This document shows positions 18,907 through 28,289 of a stretch of DNA of 64,000 nucleotides, piece after piece (the stretch's first letter is position 1; each line of letters begins with the position of its first letter). A model generated the notes under the pieces. It had not been told where the DNA came from and did no database searches. It was given only the letters and a program-made list of their open reading frames with translations. The DNA lies in the NCBI RefSeq assembly GCF_001401805.1, contig NZ_LKDW01000005.1, forward strand, positions 1 to 64,000. Direction: 5' to 3'. The translations under genes were made by a program, and so were the position numbers. The DNA is from Pseudoalteromonas sp. P1-25 (lineage in GTDB: Bacteria; Pseudomonadota; Gammaproteobacteria; Enterobacterales; Alteromonadaceae).

Positions 18907-20004
18907 TTAATCCTTAGCTGAAATTGGCAGCATTACGTTTAAAGTAAACTTATCGCCACAAGTAAACGTGGCATGGCCATTAAGTTGCTCTGCGCGCTCT
19001 TTAATACCATTTAAACCGTTACCTGTGTTTAACGTGCTGCAAGGTGCGTTATCAATCACACTTATTTGCAGCTGATGCTGTGTTTGCTCTATGTGTATCT
19101 CACAGTTTTTATTACTGCTATGACGTAATAAATTAGTGACTGCTTCTTTAATTATAAGCCCTGCGATCCCTTCTACTTTGGGAGGTAAAGTATCTAATAC
19201 AACATTAAAGTTAACGTTAAAGTCTTGTTCTATTAGCCTTTGTTTTAGTTGTGCTATTTGACTTATTAAATTGAGTTGCTTTAAATCGCTCACGGCGTTT
19301 CTTACATCGCTAAGTAACTGTCTTGCTAGATCTGCTACTTGTGCTATTTCGTTATTGGCTTGCTCGTATCGCTCCCCTTGGTTTAGCTTATTAGCAAGTT
19401 CGGCTTTTAATGCTATAGATGAAAGTGAGTGGCCTAAAATGTCGTGCAGGTCGCGGGCTATTCGCTCACGCTCTGCAATAGCGGCTAACTGCTCTAATTG
19501 GTTTGCGCTTTCTTGTTCACGCTTTTTATGCAGGCGCTCTTTTTGGGTTGCAATACCAAAGGCCAGCAGCGCTCCTGATATTAATAAAGTGCCGGCTAAA
19601 AAGTATTTTATGTTTGCTATATCTGCCAAATAAGCACTTAACGCCACCGTAAATATAAGGCTAAAAACGGCATATAACCTGCTTTTTTTAACATACGATT
19701 CACCCGCTATAAACGCGATAAAACCATATAAAGTAGAGGTGCCTGTGGTATAAAATGTGGCGCTAAAACATACCAAAAGCATAACAATAAACAATGTTGT
19801 TATGTGCTTTGTTTCACAATGCATGGCTTTTACGTAAAGCAAAATAAATACAATATAAAAGGCCACGCTCATGACAATGGTATTGACTGGTAAGTTAGAT
19901 AAGTTAAAAAGCGTGGGAAGTAAATAAAACCCAGTAAAAATTAGGGGCGCATATTCCCAAAACTTTTTATTACTGGGCTTTGAAAGCGTATTTGTTGTAC
20001 TCAT
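18907..20004 (-). CDS. DesK-like sensor histidine kinase (HisKA_3)
   Basis: A 365-residue membrane kinase. Five or six membrane helices fill residues 20-152. A coiled coil (155-180) leads to the HisKA_3 dimerisation domain with phosphorylated H187 in ARDLHDILGHSLSS. The ATP-binding domain has the N-box KEAVTNLLRHS and a short G-box (NTGNGLNGIKERA). There is no separate extracellular domain, so the sensor is the membrane part. Its ATG overlaps the stop of a 56-codon membrane-protein gene (ATGA), and the response regulator follows after 2 bp, so the three genes form one operon. Confidence 0.94.
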   Translation of the reverse strand: MSTTNTLSKPSNKKFWEYAPLIFTGFYLLPTLFNLSNLPVNTIVMSVAFYIVFILLYVKAMHCETKHITTLFIVMLLVCFSATFYTTGTSTLYGFIAFIAGESYVKKSRLYAVFSLIFTVALSAYLADIANIKYFLAGTLLISGALLAFGIATQKERLHKKREQESANQLEQLAAIAERERIARDLHDILGHSLSSIALKAELANKLNQGERYEQANNEIAQVADLARQLLSDVRNAVSDLKQLNLISQIAQLKQRLIEQDFNVNFNVVLDTLPPKVEGIAGLIIKEAVTNLLRHSSNKNCEIHIEQTQHQLQISVIDNAPCSTLNTGNGLNGIKERAEQLNGHATFTCGDKFTLNVMLPISAKD

Positions 20005-20171
20005 GCCAGTGCCCTTAGTTCATTATTTTTGTTTATAACACTATTTTTATTAATAAATATAAATAACACAAAAATACTAATGAGTATAAAGTAATCATTT
20101 ATTGAAACACTAAAGCTAAATGATTCTAAAAACTCACTAATAGCGAGACTTATTAAAATTAACGTATTCAT
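20001..20171 (-). CDS. Small membrane protein coupled to the DesK-like kinase
   Basis: A 56-codon frame from ATG 20171 to TGA at 20003-20001. GGGAGGT lies 4-5 bases before the ATG, one of the best ribosome binding sites in the window. The stop overlaps the kinase start as ATGA. The product has two hydrophobic stretches (residues 3-12 and 27-41, YFILISIFVLFIFI) and a polar, basic tail ending NKNNELRALA. No family recognised. The position suggests an accessory or modulator of the kinase, or a translational coupler; this is inference. Confidence 0.75.
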   Translation of the reverse strand: MNTLILISLAISEFLESFSFSVSINDYFILISIFVLFIFINKNSVINKNNELRALA

Positions 20172-20228
20172 AGCCACCTCCCATTAAGATAAGTTAACTA
20201 TGCCAAAGCCAAAAAATAATAAGCGTGT

Positions 20229-20256
20229 CAAATGTCATCAACTTTGCTGACATTTG
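20229..20256. promoter_or_regulatory. Palindrome upstream of the DesK-like operon
   Basis: Perfect 9-bp arms CAAATGTCA (20229-20237) and TGACATTTG (20248-20256) with a 10-base spacer. It is 58 bp before the small ORF and 74 bp before the divergent DMT transporter gene. NarL/LuxR-type regulators bind such inverted repeats, so autoregulation by the DesR-like protein is the simplest reading. Confidence 0.65.
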
Positions 20257-20329
20257 TCATGTTTTAAAAATTTCATCCTGTGAGTTCGCACCCAGTGATA
20301 AGATAATAAAAAAAGGAGTTCTCATTTAA

Positions 20330-21196
20330 ATGCAGCCACAACAGCAAAGCCTGATTTACTTACATATTGCCGTATTACTTTTTGGGGGCACTGCCCTGTT
20401 TGCAAAGTTAATAGGGTTAAATGCCATTGATATTACGGTGTACCGTACCGCTATTGCTGGTATGGCACTTTTAGCGATGCTGTATTTTCAAAAAAAACAC
20501 ATTAAGTTAAACAAGCCAAAAGACTACCTTATTGCGTTATTTTTAGGTGTGGCAGTAGGCATGCATTGGGTTACTTACTTTGCGGGTATGCAAATGGCGG
20601 GCGTAACCGTCGGCATGCTGGCTTTTTTTAGTTATCCAGTAATGACGGTGTTCTTAGAGCCCTTGTTTAATAAAAGCAGGCCCCAAGCAAAAGATATTGT
20701 AAGCGCAGCGGTGGTTGTAGTTGGTATATATTTACTCGTGCCCAGTGCCAATTTGGGTGACGATGTAACCTTAGGGGTTATTATGGGTGTGGTATCAGCG
20801 TTGTTTTTTTCGATTAGAAATATTACCCATAAACGTTTTTTTAGCCAATATGGCGGCCCACAAACCATGCTTTACCAAACCTTAGTGGCAAGTGTTATGC
20901 TTTGCGCTTTTATTGAAGTGCCGGTGTATGAGGTGAGTAACCACGACCTTATTTTAATTGCTGTGGCGGGTATTATTTTTACCGCTACACCGCACTCGCT
21001 ATTTGCAGCGAGTTTAAAACACTTATCGGCCGCTACTGCGGGGTTAATTTCGTGCTTGCAGCCGCTTTACGGCACGTTGCTGGCTATTGTTATTATTCAT
21101 GAACGCCCAACGCTACTAACACTTATTGGTGGAGCACTCATAGTCAGTGCAGCCTGCTTTGAAACGTGGTCTATTACTCAAAAGGCTAAAAAATGA
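20330..21196 (+). CDS. DMT superfamily (EamA) transporter
   Basis: A 288-residue inner-membrane protein with ten predicted helices in two EamA repeats of five. It shows family segments such as YRTAIAGMALLAM in the first repeat and AATAGLISCLQPLYGTLLAI in the second. Members export amino acids or metabolites; the substrate is not predictable. AAGGAG is 11 bases upstream of ATG 20330, somewhat far. Its stop overlaps the start of the glycerophosphodiesterase gene by 4 bases. It is divergent from the DesK-like operon. Confidence 0.93.
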   Translation: MQPQQQSLIYLHIAVLLFGGTALFAKLIGLNAIDITVYRTAIAGMALLAMLYFQKKHIKLNKPKDYLIALFLGVAVGMHWVTYFAGMQMAGVTVGMLAFFSYPVMTVFLEPLFNKSRPQAKDIVSAAVVVVGIYLLVPSANLGDDVTLGVIMGVVSALFFSIRNITHKRFFSQYGGPQTMLYQTLVASVMLCAFIEVPVYEVSNHDLILIAVAGIIFTATPHSLFAASLKHLSAATAGLISCLQPLYGTLLAIVIIHERPTLLTLIGGALIVSAACFETWSITQKAKK

Positions 21197-21894
21197 AAAT
21201 ATTTGCGCACCGAGGGGCAAGCGGCCATTACCCAGAAAACACTAAAAGCGCTATTTTAGAAGCGTTAAATGTGGGAGTAGATGGTATTGAAGTTGATATT
21301 CAAAGTGCGCTTGATGATTATATGCTCATACACGACTCGTGGTTAGATAGAACCACCAGCGGGCACGGTAAAGTAAGCGACTTTACGGCGCAGCAACTAA
21401 GCCTGCTGGATGCCGGTAACGGCGAGCAAATTCCCACTTTACAGCAATTACTCGATTGGAATAACAATAGAACATTACTCAATATAGAGCTAAAACATAC
21501 CTTTGAGCTTGAAAAGTTTGTCAGCATTTTAAATAGTAATATTGCTAAAGGCATTATTACTAAAGGTAATATTTTAGTGTCGTCGTTTGATCACCATCAA
21601 ATTCATTGGCTAAAAAATAGGTTACCGTGGTTACAGATTGGCGCATTAACCTCATCAATTCCATTAGATTATGCACAGTTTGCACAAAAGCTTAATGCGT
21701 TTAGTGTTCATGTAGACAAAAGCTTTGTAAATAAAGCCTTTGTAGATGATGCCATAGCGCGGGGTTTACACGTTTACGCCTACACCGTAGATAGACCCGA
21801 AGATATAGATTTTATGCTTAAAATTGGGGTGCATGGTATTTTTACTAATTACCCTGCTCGGTCTAAAAAATATTTAGCAAACATTATTACTTGA
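21193..21894 (+). CDS. Glycerophosphodiester phosphodiesterase
   Basis: A 233-residue cytoplasmic enzyme of the GDPD TIM-barrel family, hydrolysing glycerophosphodiesters to glycerol-3-phosphate and an alcohol. The active-site motifs are HRGASGHYPENT at residues 5-16, then VDGIEVDIQ and HDSWLDRTTSG. The C-terminal VYAYTVDRPEDIDFMLKIGVHGI-type ending is typical. There is no signal peptide, so it resembles cytosolic UgpQ rather than periplasmic GlpQ. Its ATG overlaps the DMT transporter stop, so the two are co-translated. Confidence 0.95.
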   Translation: MKIFAHRGASGHYPENTKSAILEALNVGVDGIEVDIQSALDDYMLIHDSWLDRTTSGHGKVSDFTAQQLSLLDAGNGEQIPTLQQLLDWNNNRTLLNIELKHTFELEKFVSILNSNIAKGIITKGNILVSSFDHHQIHWLKNRLPWLQIGALTSSIPLDYAQFAQKLNAFSVHVDKSFVNKAFVDDAIARGLHVYAYTVDRPEDIDFMLKIGVHGIFTNYPARSKKYLANIIT

Positions 21895-21940
21895 GTTAAC
21901 GGTAACTTAGTCGATAATCTCTAAATGGGGTAAGCAATAA

Positions 21941-23158
21941 ATGAGTGGTGTAATGCAATTTTATAATTATATTGAGCAAACATTTTTTTATACGCTTACG
22001 CGTAAAATAGTGGGCAATTTAAGCTTTGTATTTTTGTTTCAGGCCATTACCTTATTTTGGTTATATAAAAGCTTAAGTGATCAGCACAGCACTAGCGCAT
22101 TTTGGTTGTTAACCTTGGTTATTGTTGCAGGCTTTGCCTTTACTATTTTTTATATGCGCTATTTAATAGTGCGTCCTGTAAAAGCGATGTGCGACACATT
22201 AATAAACATAAACCAGCAAGAGGCTAATTTAGCCGCCAACTTACCGCAATTTTCGTTCGATGAATTTAAAGAACTAAGTGCGCAATATAACTTATTTACT
22301 AACCACTTAAGTGATTTACTAAGTACAACTCATGCCAGCGCTAAAGCCAGCGAGCAAAGTAATGTTGATGTAAATACCGCTATGCAAAATACACAGCAAT
22401 TAAGTGAACAGCAAACTCAACTAAGCCACACTATAATTAATGCGAGCAACCAAATAGTGCAAAGCTTAGAGGGCATAGTGAGTAATACTGATAGCGTGCA
22501 TAGTGTTAACAGCGAGCACTTAGACTTTGTTAAGCTTTCGTCGCAAGAGCTTGCAAGCTTAGTCGAGAAAGTGTCGCTTATTGGTACCTTACTACAAAGA
22601 TTTTCTAAAACGGTGTCTGGCCTTAAAGAAAACAGCGAAAACATTCGCAGCATTTTAAAAATGGTTGAGGAGTTTTCGGATCAAACTAATTTACTAGCAC
22701 TTAACGCTGCCATTGAAGCGGCGCGCGCTGGCGAAGCTGGCAGAGGATTTGCTGTTGTTGCTGATGAAGTACGTACACTATCGGTAAAAGTAAGTGGCGC
22801 AACCCGACAAATAAGCGACTTTATTAATCAAATGAATGAACTAGTTAACGAAACTAACCAAGAAAGCGAGCAGTTAATTAGCCACTCTAGTACCGCACAA
22901 AGTGCCATTAGTAATACCTCTGAAGGGTTTAAAGCAATGCTAAGTGAGTTTGAACAAAACCAACAGCAGCTTCAGCAAATAGCAGATGCAGTGCATACTC
23001 TAGAGCAAGCGCAGCAACACACTCACCAATCAGTAGAGCAAATTGTTACTTTAGGCGAACAAGCTAAAAGCGCCATTGATCATGCACTAAGCAATAGTCA
23101 GCAATCTCATGCCCTTAGCCAGCAAACGCAGCAGCAGTTAAAGCGCTTTGTACAATAG
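21941..23158 (+). CDS. Methyl-accepting chemotaxis-like signalling protein
   Basis: A 405-residue protein. Two membrane helices lie close together (about 24-45 and 52-72) with only a short loop between them, so there is no periplasmic sensor domain. A HAMP-like linker ([19 protein letters not shown]) and a Gln-rich coiled coil follow. The highly conserved MCP hairpin tip is intact ([21 protein letters not shown], near residue 250). It could sense membrane or cytoplasmic state, or signal through a partner. It probably docks CheW/CheA. It lies 46 bp after the glycerophosphodiesterase gene and may share its transcript. Confidence 0.92.
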   Translation: MSGVMQFYNYIEQTFFYTLTRKIVGNLSFVFLFQAITLFWLYKSLSDQHSTSAFWLLTLVIVAGFAFTIFYMRYLIVRPVKAMCDTLININQQEANLAANLPQFSFDEFKELSAQYNLFTNHLSDLLSTTHASAKASEQSNVDVNTAMQNTQQLSEQQTQLSHTIINASNQIVQSLEGIVSNTDSVHSVNSEHLDFVKLSSQELASLVEKVSLIGTLLQRFSKTVSGLKENSENIRSILKMVEEFSDQTNLLALNAAIEAARAGEAGRGFAVVADEVRTLSVKVSGATRQISDFINQMNELVNETNQESEQLISHSSTAQSAISNTSEGFKAMLSEFEQNQQQLQQIADAVHTLEQAQQHTHQSVEQIVTLGEQAKSAIDHALSNSQQSHALSQQTQQQLKRFVQ

Positions 23159-23265
23159 CGATTACAAAACAATGCTGGGCTGTGAATTTCCTACTATTTT
23201 AAAGGCAACATTCAACAGCGCTTTATAAATATGGTAAATTACGCAGCTAATTATTTAAGTGTGTA

Positions 23266-24405
23266 ATGTGTGTGAGTAACTCAACCCCCAACTATCAACA
23301 GCTAGCCAAAAATATTAAAACCTGGGGCCAAGAACTCGGCTTTAGTGAGGTTGGTATTACCGATATTGATCTATCTAAACACGAAGCACAATTACAGCGC
23401 TGGTTAGATGCAGGCTTTCATGGCTCAATGGACTATATGGCAGCTCACGGCATGAAACGCGCTCGCCCCGCTGAACTAGTACCTGGTACACAGCGGGTTA
23501 TTTCGGTGAAAATGAATTACCTGCCCCCTGATGCTAGTTTTGCCAAAACATTAAAAAACACCGAAAAAGCCTATATTAGCCGCTATGCATTAGGGCGTGA
23601 CTATCATAAATTAATGCGCAACCGACTAAAAAAGCTAGGCCAAAAAATAGAACAAGCAATTGGCGATTACGGATTTAGGCCATTTGTAGACTCCGCACCA
23701 GTACTTGAGCGTCAACTGGCTGAAAAAGCGGGATTGGGTTGGCGAGGTAAGCACTCTTTATTAATAAATCAAGAAGCGGGCTCGTGGTTTTTTTTAGGTG
23801 AGCTTTTTGTTGATTTACCGCTGCCAATTGATGCTGAAAATACGTTTGAAGGCTGCGGTAAATGCGTTGCTTGCATTACGCTTTGCCCAACAGGCGCAAT
23901 TGTAGAGCCCTATGTGGTAGATGCACGTAAATGCATTTCTTACTTAACCATTGAACACCAAGGGCCAATACCTGAGAAATACCGTGCGTTATTGGGAAAT
24001 AGAGTTTACGGCTGCGACGATTGCCAATTGGTTTGCCCATGGAACCGTTATGGTCAAATTACCGATGAGCAAGACTTTCACCCCCGTACGCAACTAAAAA
24101 ATAAAGACTTAATTGAGCTATTTGCCTGGGACGAACCTACTTTTTTAAAAAATACCGAAGGCAGCCCTATTCGCCGTATTGGCCACGAACGTTGGCTTCG
24201 TAATTTAGCGGTGGGGTTAGGCAATGCTGATTTTAGCCCCAGCATTATTTACGCTTTAGAAAGCAAACATGAGTCTAGCTCGCTGCTAGTAAAAGAGCAT
24301 ATAGAGTGGGCGCTTAAGCAACAAAATAATAAACAACGAGAACAACTTCGTAAAACACAGCGCCTAATAAGAATAGTCGAAAAAGGCTTACCTCGTGATG
24401 CGTAA
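23266..24405 (+). CDS. queG: Epoxyqueuosine reductase
   Basis: A 379-residue enzyme for the last step of queuosine synthesis on tRNA, reducing epoxyqueuosine with cobalamin and two 4Fe-4S clusters. Cluster motifs are CGKCVACITLCPTGAI and GCDDCQLVCPWN. The N-terminal cobalamin-binding part (GFSEVGITDIDL) and the family segment KHSLLINQEAGSWFFLGE are present. The C-terminus has HEAT-like helices. It starts ATGTGTGTG at 23266; a second start at the following GTG is possible but less likely. Confidence 0.97.
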   Translation: MCVSNSTPNYQQLAKNIKTWGQELGFSEVGITDIDLSKHEAQLQRWLDAGFHGSMDYMAAHGMKRARPAELVPGTQRVISVKMNYLPPDASFAKTLKNTEKAYISRYALGRDYHKLMRNRLKKLGQKIEQAIGDYGFRPFVDSAPVLERQLAEKAGLGWRGKHSLLINQEAGSWFFLGELFVDLPLPIDAENTFEGCGKCVACITLCPTGAIVEPYVVDARKCISYLTIEHQGPIPEKYRALLGNRVYGCDDCQLVCPWNRYGQITDEQDFHPRTQLKNKDLIELFAWDEPTFLKNTEGSPIRRIGHERWLRNLAVGLGNADFSPSIIYALESKHESSSLLVKEHIEWALKQQNNKQREQLRKTQRLIRIVEKGLPRDA

Positions 24406-24437
24406 ATCACTTATGTGAGCCTTTTTGTCTGAGAGGC

Positions 24438-25580
24438 TTATTTTTTAAGTAACAAAGACAAATCTTGTTCAATTTCAGCAAAGGCGGCTTTAACTTGCTT
24501 AACCGACTCTTCTCTGGCAATCGAATTTTGAATAGTTTCATCTACTTTTTTGTAAATAAATATCTCTTGATCTTCATCTAACCCCATTGTAGGTATGCGT
24601 ATTTCAAGGTCTTCTTGTAACTGCTTAAATACTTTTTCGTTACTTTCTCGGTTTTCGTTAAGTAACCCAATTAAACCATGAAACTTACTATGCACCGTGC
24701 TGGCTACATCATTTAACTTTTGCTGCTGCGACTCAAGCATTTGCTTGGTCATAATTGCGCGCAGTTGCTGTTCAGTCACACTGACAATAAAGCAAACATG
24801 GTCACGAATACGCCCGTGTTTATCTGGGTCGTGATCTGGCATGTTAAGTATTAATAGGCTTATCATTTCGTAGTTCACTAATATACGGTGAGAGAACTCA
24901 TGTAAGCGGCCTTTGTTTTTAAGCATGTCAAACAGCTCAACCACAATAGGCGAACACACACCATTAAGGGCAAAGTGCTCTATTGTGTCGTCATACCTAA
25001 ATTCAACATTGCTTTGTAAGTCAAATGTTTGCAGACAGTCTATTAGGGCTTTGCCCAAGTCTTGCGGATTGTTAATAAACCCAATATTTTCAATGTAATT
25101 AACTATTTGCCCCATTTCGCTACTATTTGCCATAGCGTTAAATGCCGTAGATGTTGCATCTTCTACTTGTTTTTCGAGGCTCTGTTTTTCTATTAATACT
25201 TGATTTAAGTTTTTAAGTTTTGATTTAAGCTCATCATGCCCAAACGGCTTTACTATGTAATCCTCAGCACCTACTGAGTAGCCTTCCATACGCTCTTCAA
25301 CCGTTCCTCTTGCGGAGACAAACATAACAATTATATGCGCTGTATTTGGATTTGCCTTTAATGCTTTACACACTTCATAGCCATTCATTTGCGGCATACT
25401 CACATCAAGTAAAATAACTTGGGGCATGTAGCCTTCTACCATGGCTAAACACTCAGGGCCGCTTGTGGCAACTTGTAATTCGAAATCAAGATCTTCTAAA
25501 ATTTCTTCAATAATTTCTAGGTTGAAAGGTTCATCATCTACAGCAAGAATTTTAGTTAAGGCCATATTTTCATCATCCAA
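24438..25580 (-). CDS. Response regulator with an uncharacterised output domain
   Basis: A 380-residue protein. An N-terminal receiver (about 7-130) has the acidic pair in AVDDEP, a phosphorylatable Asp in VILLDVSMPQMNG, and YIVKPF. A coiled coil follows. The remaining 230 residues have a GAF-like middle (NVEFRYDDTIEHFALNGVC) and a helical tail, with no DNA-binding, GGDEF or phosphatase motif that I recognise. It is 33 bp after the large sensor kinase gene and is probably its partner. Start ATG 25580 or ATG 25565 (MALTKIL) are both possible; neither has a strong ribosome binding site. Confidence 0.88.
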   Translation of the reverse strand: MDDENMALTKILAVDDEPFNLEIIEEILEDLDFELQVATSGPECLAMVEGYMPQVILLDVSMPQMNGYEVCKALKANPNTAHIIVMFVSARGTVEERMEGYSVGAEDYIVKPFGHDELKSKLKNLNQVLIEKQSLEKQVEDATSTAFNAMANSSEMGQIVNYIENIGFINNPQDLGKALIDCLQTFDLQSNVEFRYDDTIEHFALNGVCSPIVVELFDMLKNKGRLHEFSHRILVNYEMISLLILNMPDHDPDKHGRIRDHVCFIVSVTEQQLRAIMTKQMLESQQQKLNDVASTVHSKFHGLIGLLNENRESNEKVFKQLQEDLEIRIPTMGLDEDQEIFIYKKVDETIQNSIAREESVKQVKAAFAEIEQDLSLLLKK

Positions 25581-25613
25581 TTAAATATCATTTAAACATT
25601 AATTCACAAATAA

Positions 25614-27605
25614 TTAGCTATCTTGCACTGCTAGCTTATCATCGGCTAAATGCTCATCTAAATCTATTTCTAGGGGTACCTGAATCCTAATTGTTGCACC
25701 ACCATCGCTATTATTACTTGCCGTAATTTCACCTTGATGAAGCGCTACAAATTCTCTACAAAGCGCAAGTCCTAAACCTGTACCACCAGCGCCACTATTT
25801 GTTTTGCTGCTTTGTACAAATTTAGTAAACACGTGCTCTAATTCATCCTCGGGTATACCTATTCCATTGTCTATTACATCAATAATGGCACTGTTTTCAT
25901 CAGCCATTAAGTTCACTTGAATACGACTTTTAGGTTCACTAAATTTAAGTGCGTTACCTAAAACATTGCGCAGTAGTTGATTTATTTGCTCTTCATCACA
26001 CTGCACAACCACTGGCCCTGGCTTTGAAAAAACAATTTCAATTTCTTTTTCCATCGCTGTACCAGATACATCATCAATACTGGTTTTAATAATACTTTCA
26101 ATATTGTATGGGCGCGGATTAAAAGGAAACTTCCCTACATCCAGTTTTGATAAATCAAGTAAGTTATTTAGTAGCGAAAGCAAACGCTCGCCGCTACTTT
26201 CTATACGCGACAAATACTTTAAAAGTTTATCTTTAGCAAAATCGCCTGCTTCTAACTTACTCAAACCAAACCGAGAAAAGCTCAATATAGAGTGCATAGG
26301 AGTGCGTAGCTCATGCGACATGTTTGCCAAAAATTCTGATTTACTTAAATTGGCGGCTTCGGCTACATTTTTGGCGTGCTCTAACTGAGAAGTGCGCGCG
26401 CGTACTTGCTCTTCAAGTAGGTCTTTAGCTTCTAAGAGCAATTCTTCTTTTTCTTTTAAATGCGTGACATTTTTAAATATAACCGCTAACGCTATTTCGC
26501 CATGGTGGTCAATTTCGTTAAATGAGCCAACCAGTGGAATATACCCACCATCTGTTTTTTGCAAACGCAGATCGCTGCTAAACTGGCGATTACTGTTTAA
26601 TGTTGTGATCTTATTTTTTATTTCAGCACTTGATTCCTCATCTAAAAATTCAAATACAGAAAAACCCGCGAGTTTGTCAAAGGGCAGCTTAAACAGCCTT
26701 AAGCAGGCATCGTTTGCTTCAATTACTTTGCCGTTGCGCTCAAATAACATAATGGCGTCTGGCGTATTTTTATAAATAACTTGTAGTAGGCTGTCTTTTT
26801 CAATTAACGCATCAACAGTATCTTGTAAACGCTCTACAAGCTCCGCATTTCGGCGTTTTAAAAGCTCTGTTTGCCACAATTTATGTACTGATTGCAGCAG
26901 AACACTATCGGTGAGGGGCTTTATTAAAACATCTTCAACCCCTTTACGAATCGCCTCAATCATTGAAACTTGCTCAGGGTGTGCAGTAAATAATAAGCAG
27001 CGGCAATCTGGCTGAGACATTTTAATAGCAGAAAAAATATTTAAACCGGTACCATCTTCAAAGCTAAAGTCACTAATTAAAATATCTATACTATTATTAT
27101 TGGCCACTGCCACTGCGTCTGTTGCGCTGGTTGCGGTTAGCGTTTTGATATGCGCGCCGACTAAATTACTTTTCATTTTTTCAAGGCGCTCGGGTATATG
27201 ATCAACAAGTAAAATAGTAGGAAGTTTTAAAACATGGCTAGAGCCAAGCTCTAAGAGGTTTTCAAGTAATGAGGTAATTTCTTTATTTGAGAAAAACGGA
27301 TAAATAACCGTTGCATCTGGTACAAGTTTATTAAGCTCACTAAAGGCGGTAAGTTGTTCGCCGCTTTCGGCTTTAGGGGCAAGTAAAACGCAGCGGTCTT
27401 GTGAGATTGTTTGAGCTAACGACTTTACTACTTCACACGGCACTCCGTAGGCACCAATTACCAAATCATACTGGCTGGTGTTAGAGTATAAATCGATCAT
27501 AGAGTAATGAACGAGCTCAGCCTCACAACCTATTAATTCTAGTAAAACTTTTACTCTCATTGCGATAACACTGCTGCTATCTACAATTAAAATTTTTCGA
27601 CTCAT
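25614..27605 (-). CDS. Sensor histidine kinase with two N-terminal receiver domains and PAS
   Basis: A 663-residue soluble kinase. Domain order: receiver-like domain 1 (3-120), in which the phosphorylation position is A52 (DLVIGAYGVP), so it is probably inactive; receiver 2 (128-245), with D179 in ILISDFSFEDG and a KPL lysine; coiled coil; PAS (about 270-385); coiled coil; HisKA (NMSHELRTPMHSILSF); and HATPase (NVLGNALKFSEP, DNGIGIPEDE, GTGLGLAL). No membrane segment. It is the first gene of a pair with the response regulator at 24438. Input may come through phosphotransfer to receiver 2 or through the PAS pocket. Confidence 0.93.
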   Translation of the reverse strand: MSRKILIVDSSSVIAMRVKVLLELIGCEAELVHYSMIDLYSNTSQYDLVIGAYGVPCEVVKSLAQTISQDRCVLLAPKAESGEQLTAFSELNKLVPDATVIYPFFSNKEITSLLENLLELGSSHVLKLPTILLVDHIPERLEKMKSNLVGAHIKTLTATSATDAVAVANNNSIDILISDFSFEDGTGLNIFSAIKMSQPDCRCLLFTAHPEQVSMIEAIRKGVEDVLIKPLTDSVLLQSVHKLWQTELLKRRNAELVERLQDTVDALIEKDSLLQVIYKNTPDAIMLFERNGKVIEANDACLRLFKLPFDKLAGFSVFEFLDEESSAEIKNKITTLNSNRQFSSDLRLQKTDGGYIPLVGSFNEIDHHGEIALAVIFKNVTHLKEKEELLLEAKDLLEEQVRARTSQLEHAKNVAEAANLSKSEFLANMSHELRTPMHSILSFSRFGLSKLEAGDFAKDKLLKYLSRIESSGERLLSLLNNLLDLSKLDVGKFPFNPRPYNIESIIKTSIDDVSGTAMEKEIEIVFSKPGPVVVQCDEEQINQLLRNVLGNALKFSEPKSRIQVNLMADENSAIIDVIDNGIGIPEDELEHVFTKFVQSSKTNSGAGGTGLGLALCREFVALHQGEITASNNSDGGATIRIQVPLEIDLDEHLADDKLAVQDS

Positions 27606-27715
27606 TAAGCCACACTATCGTAAACACTTTATATGTTAATAGCGTAGCCTATAATTTCTTAGTTGGTATAGGTTGTTAGACTTAATTTTAATTTTTTTAC
27701 CGATAAGCTCCACAA

Positions 27716-28207
27716 CTATTTTGGTAGATGCTTGCCGAAAATAGTTAAGCTATAGTGTGTATTGTCCATTACCGCGATATTTGGCAACTCTCCCCATACG
27801 CTAAATCCGAAATGCTTAAATAGCTTAATACTTGGTAAATTGTGGCTAAAAATAAAACCAAGCAACACTTCAATTTTTAGTTGTTTAGCCTCTTTTTGCG
27901 CAAACTCCATCAACCTTTTACCAAGTCCTTTACCTTGTGCCGCTTTGGTAATATAGATACTTATTTCGACAGTGCCATCATATGCGGGACGCCCATAAAA
28001 CGATTTATAGCTTAACCAAGCAAGTACTTGACCATTTTCGCAATAAACATAAATCGGGCGTTTTTTAGAGTGGCTATTAAACCACTCTAGCTTACTTTCT
28101 ACAGATACTTCCTCAGTATCGGCGGTCACCATACGCGAAGCGATGGTTTCGTTGTATATTGCTACAATGGTAGGTAAATCTTCGATAGTGGCTAATCGTG
28201 TAGTCAT
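27716..28207 (-). CDS. GNAT family N-acetyltransferase, phosphinothricin-acetyltransferase type
   Basis: A 163-residue acetyl-CoA-dependent acetyltransferase. The overall pattern is that of the Pat/Bar/MnaT group: ATIEDLPTIVAIYNETIASR at the start, SIYITKAAQGKGLGKRLME as the acetyl-CoA loop, and SIKLFKHFGFSVWGEL near the end. This group acetylates phosphinothricin, methionine sulfoximine or similar amino acids; the substrate here is not determined. It lies upstream of the sensor kinase on the same strand, 110 bp away, and is probably a separate transcript. Confidence 0.9.
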   Translation of the reverse strand: MTTRLATIEDLPTIVAIYNETIASRMVTADTEEVSVESKLEWFNSHSKKRPIYVYCENGQVLAWLSYKSFYGRPAYDGTVEISIYITKAAQGKGLGKRLMEFAQKEAKQLKIEVLLGFIFSHNLPSIKLFKHFGFSVWGELPNIAVMDNTHYSLTIFGKHLPK

Positions 28208-28289
28208 AAGCGCTTAATATTGTTGATCACTTTTGTGCATATTAGCGTAAGATAGACCAGTCAAACAATTATAAATTTAGGCGTTGAGT

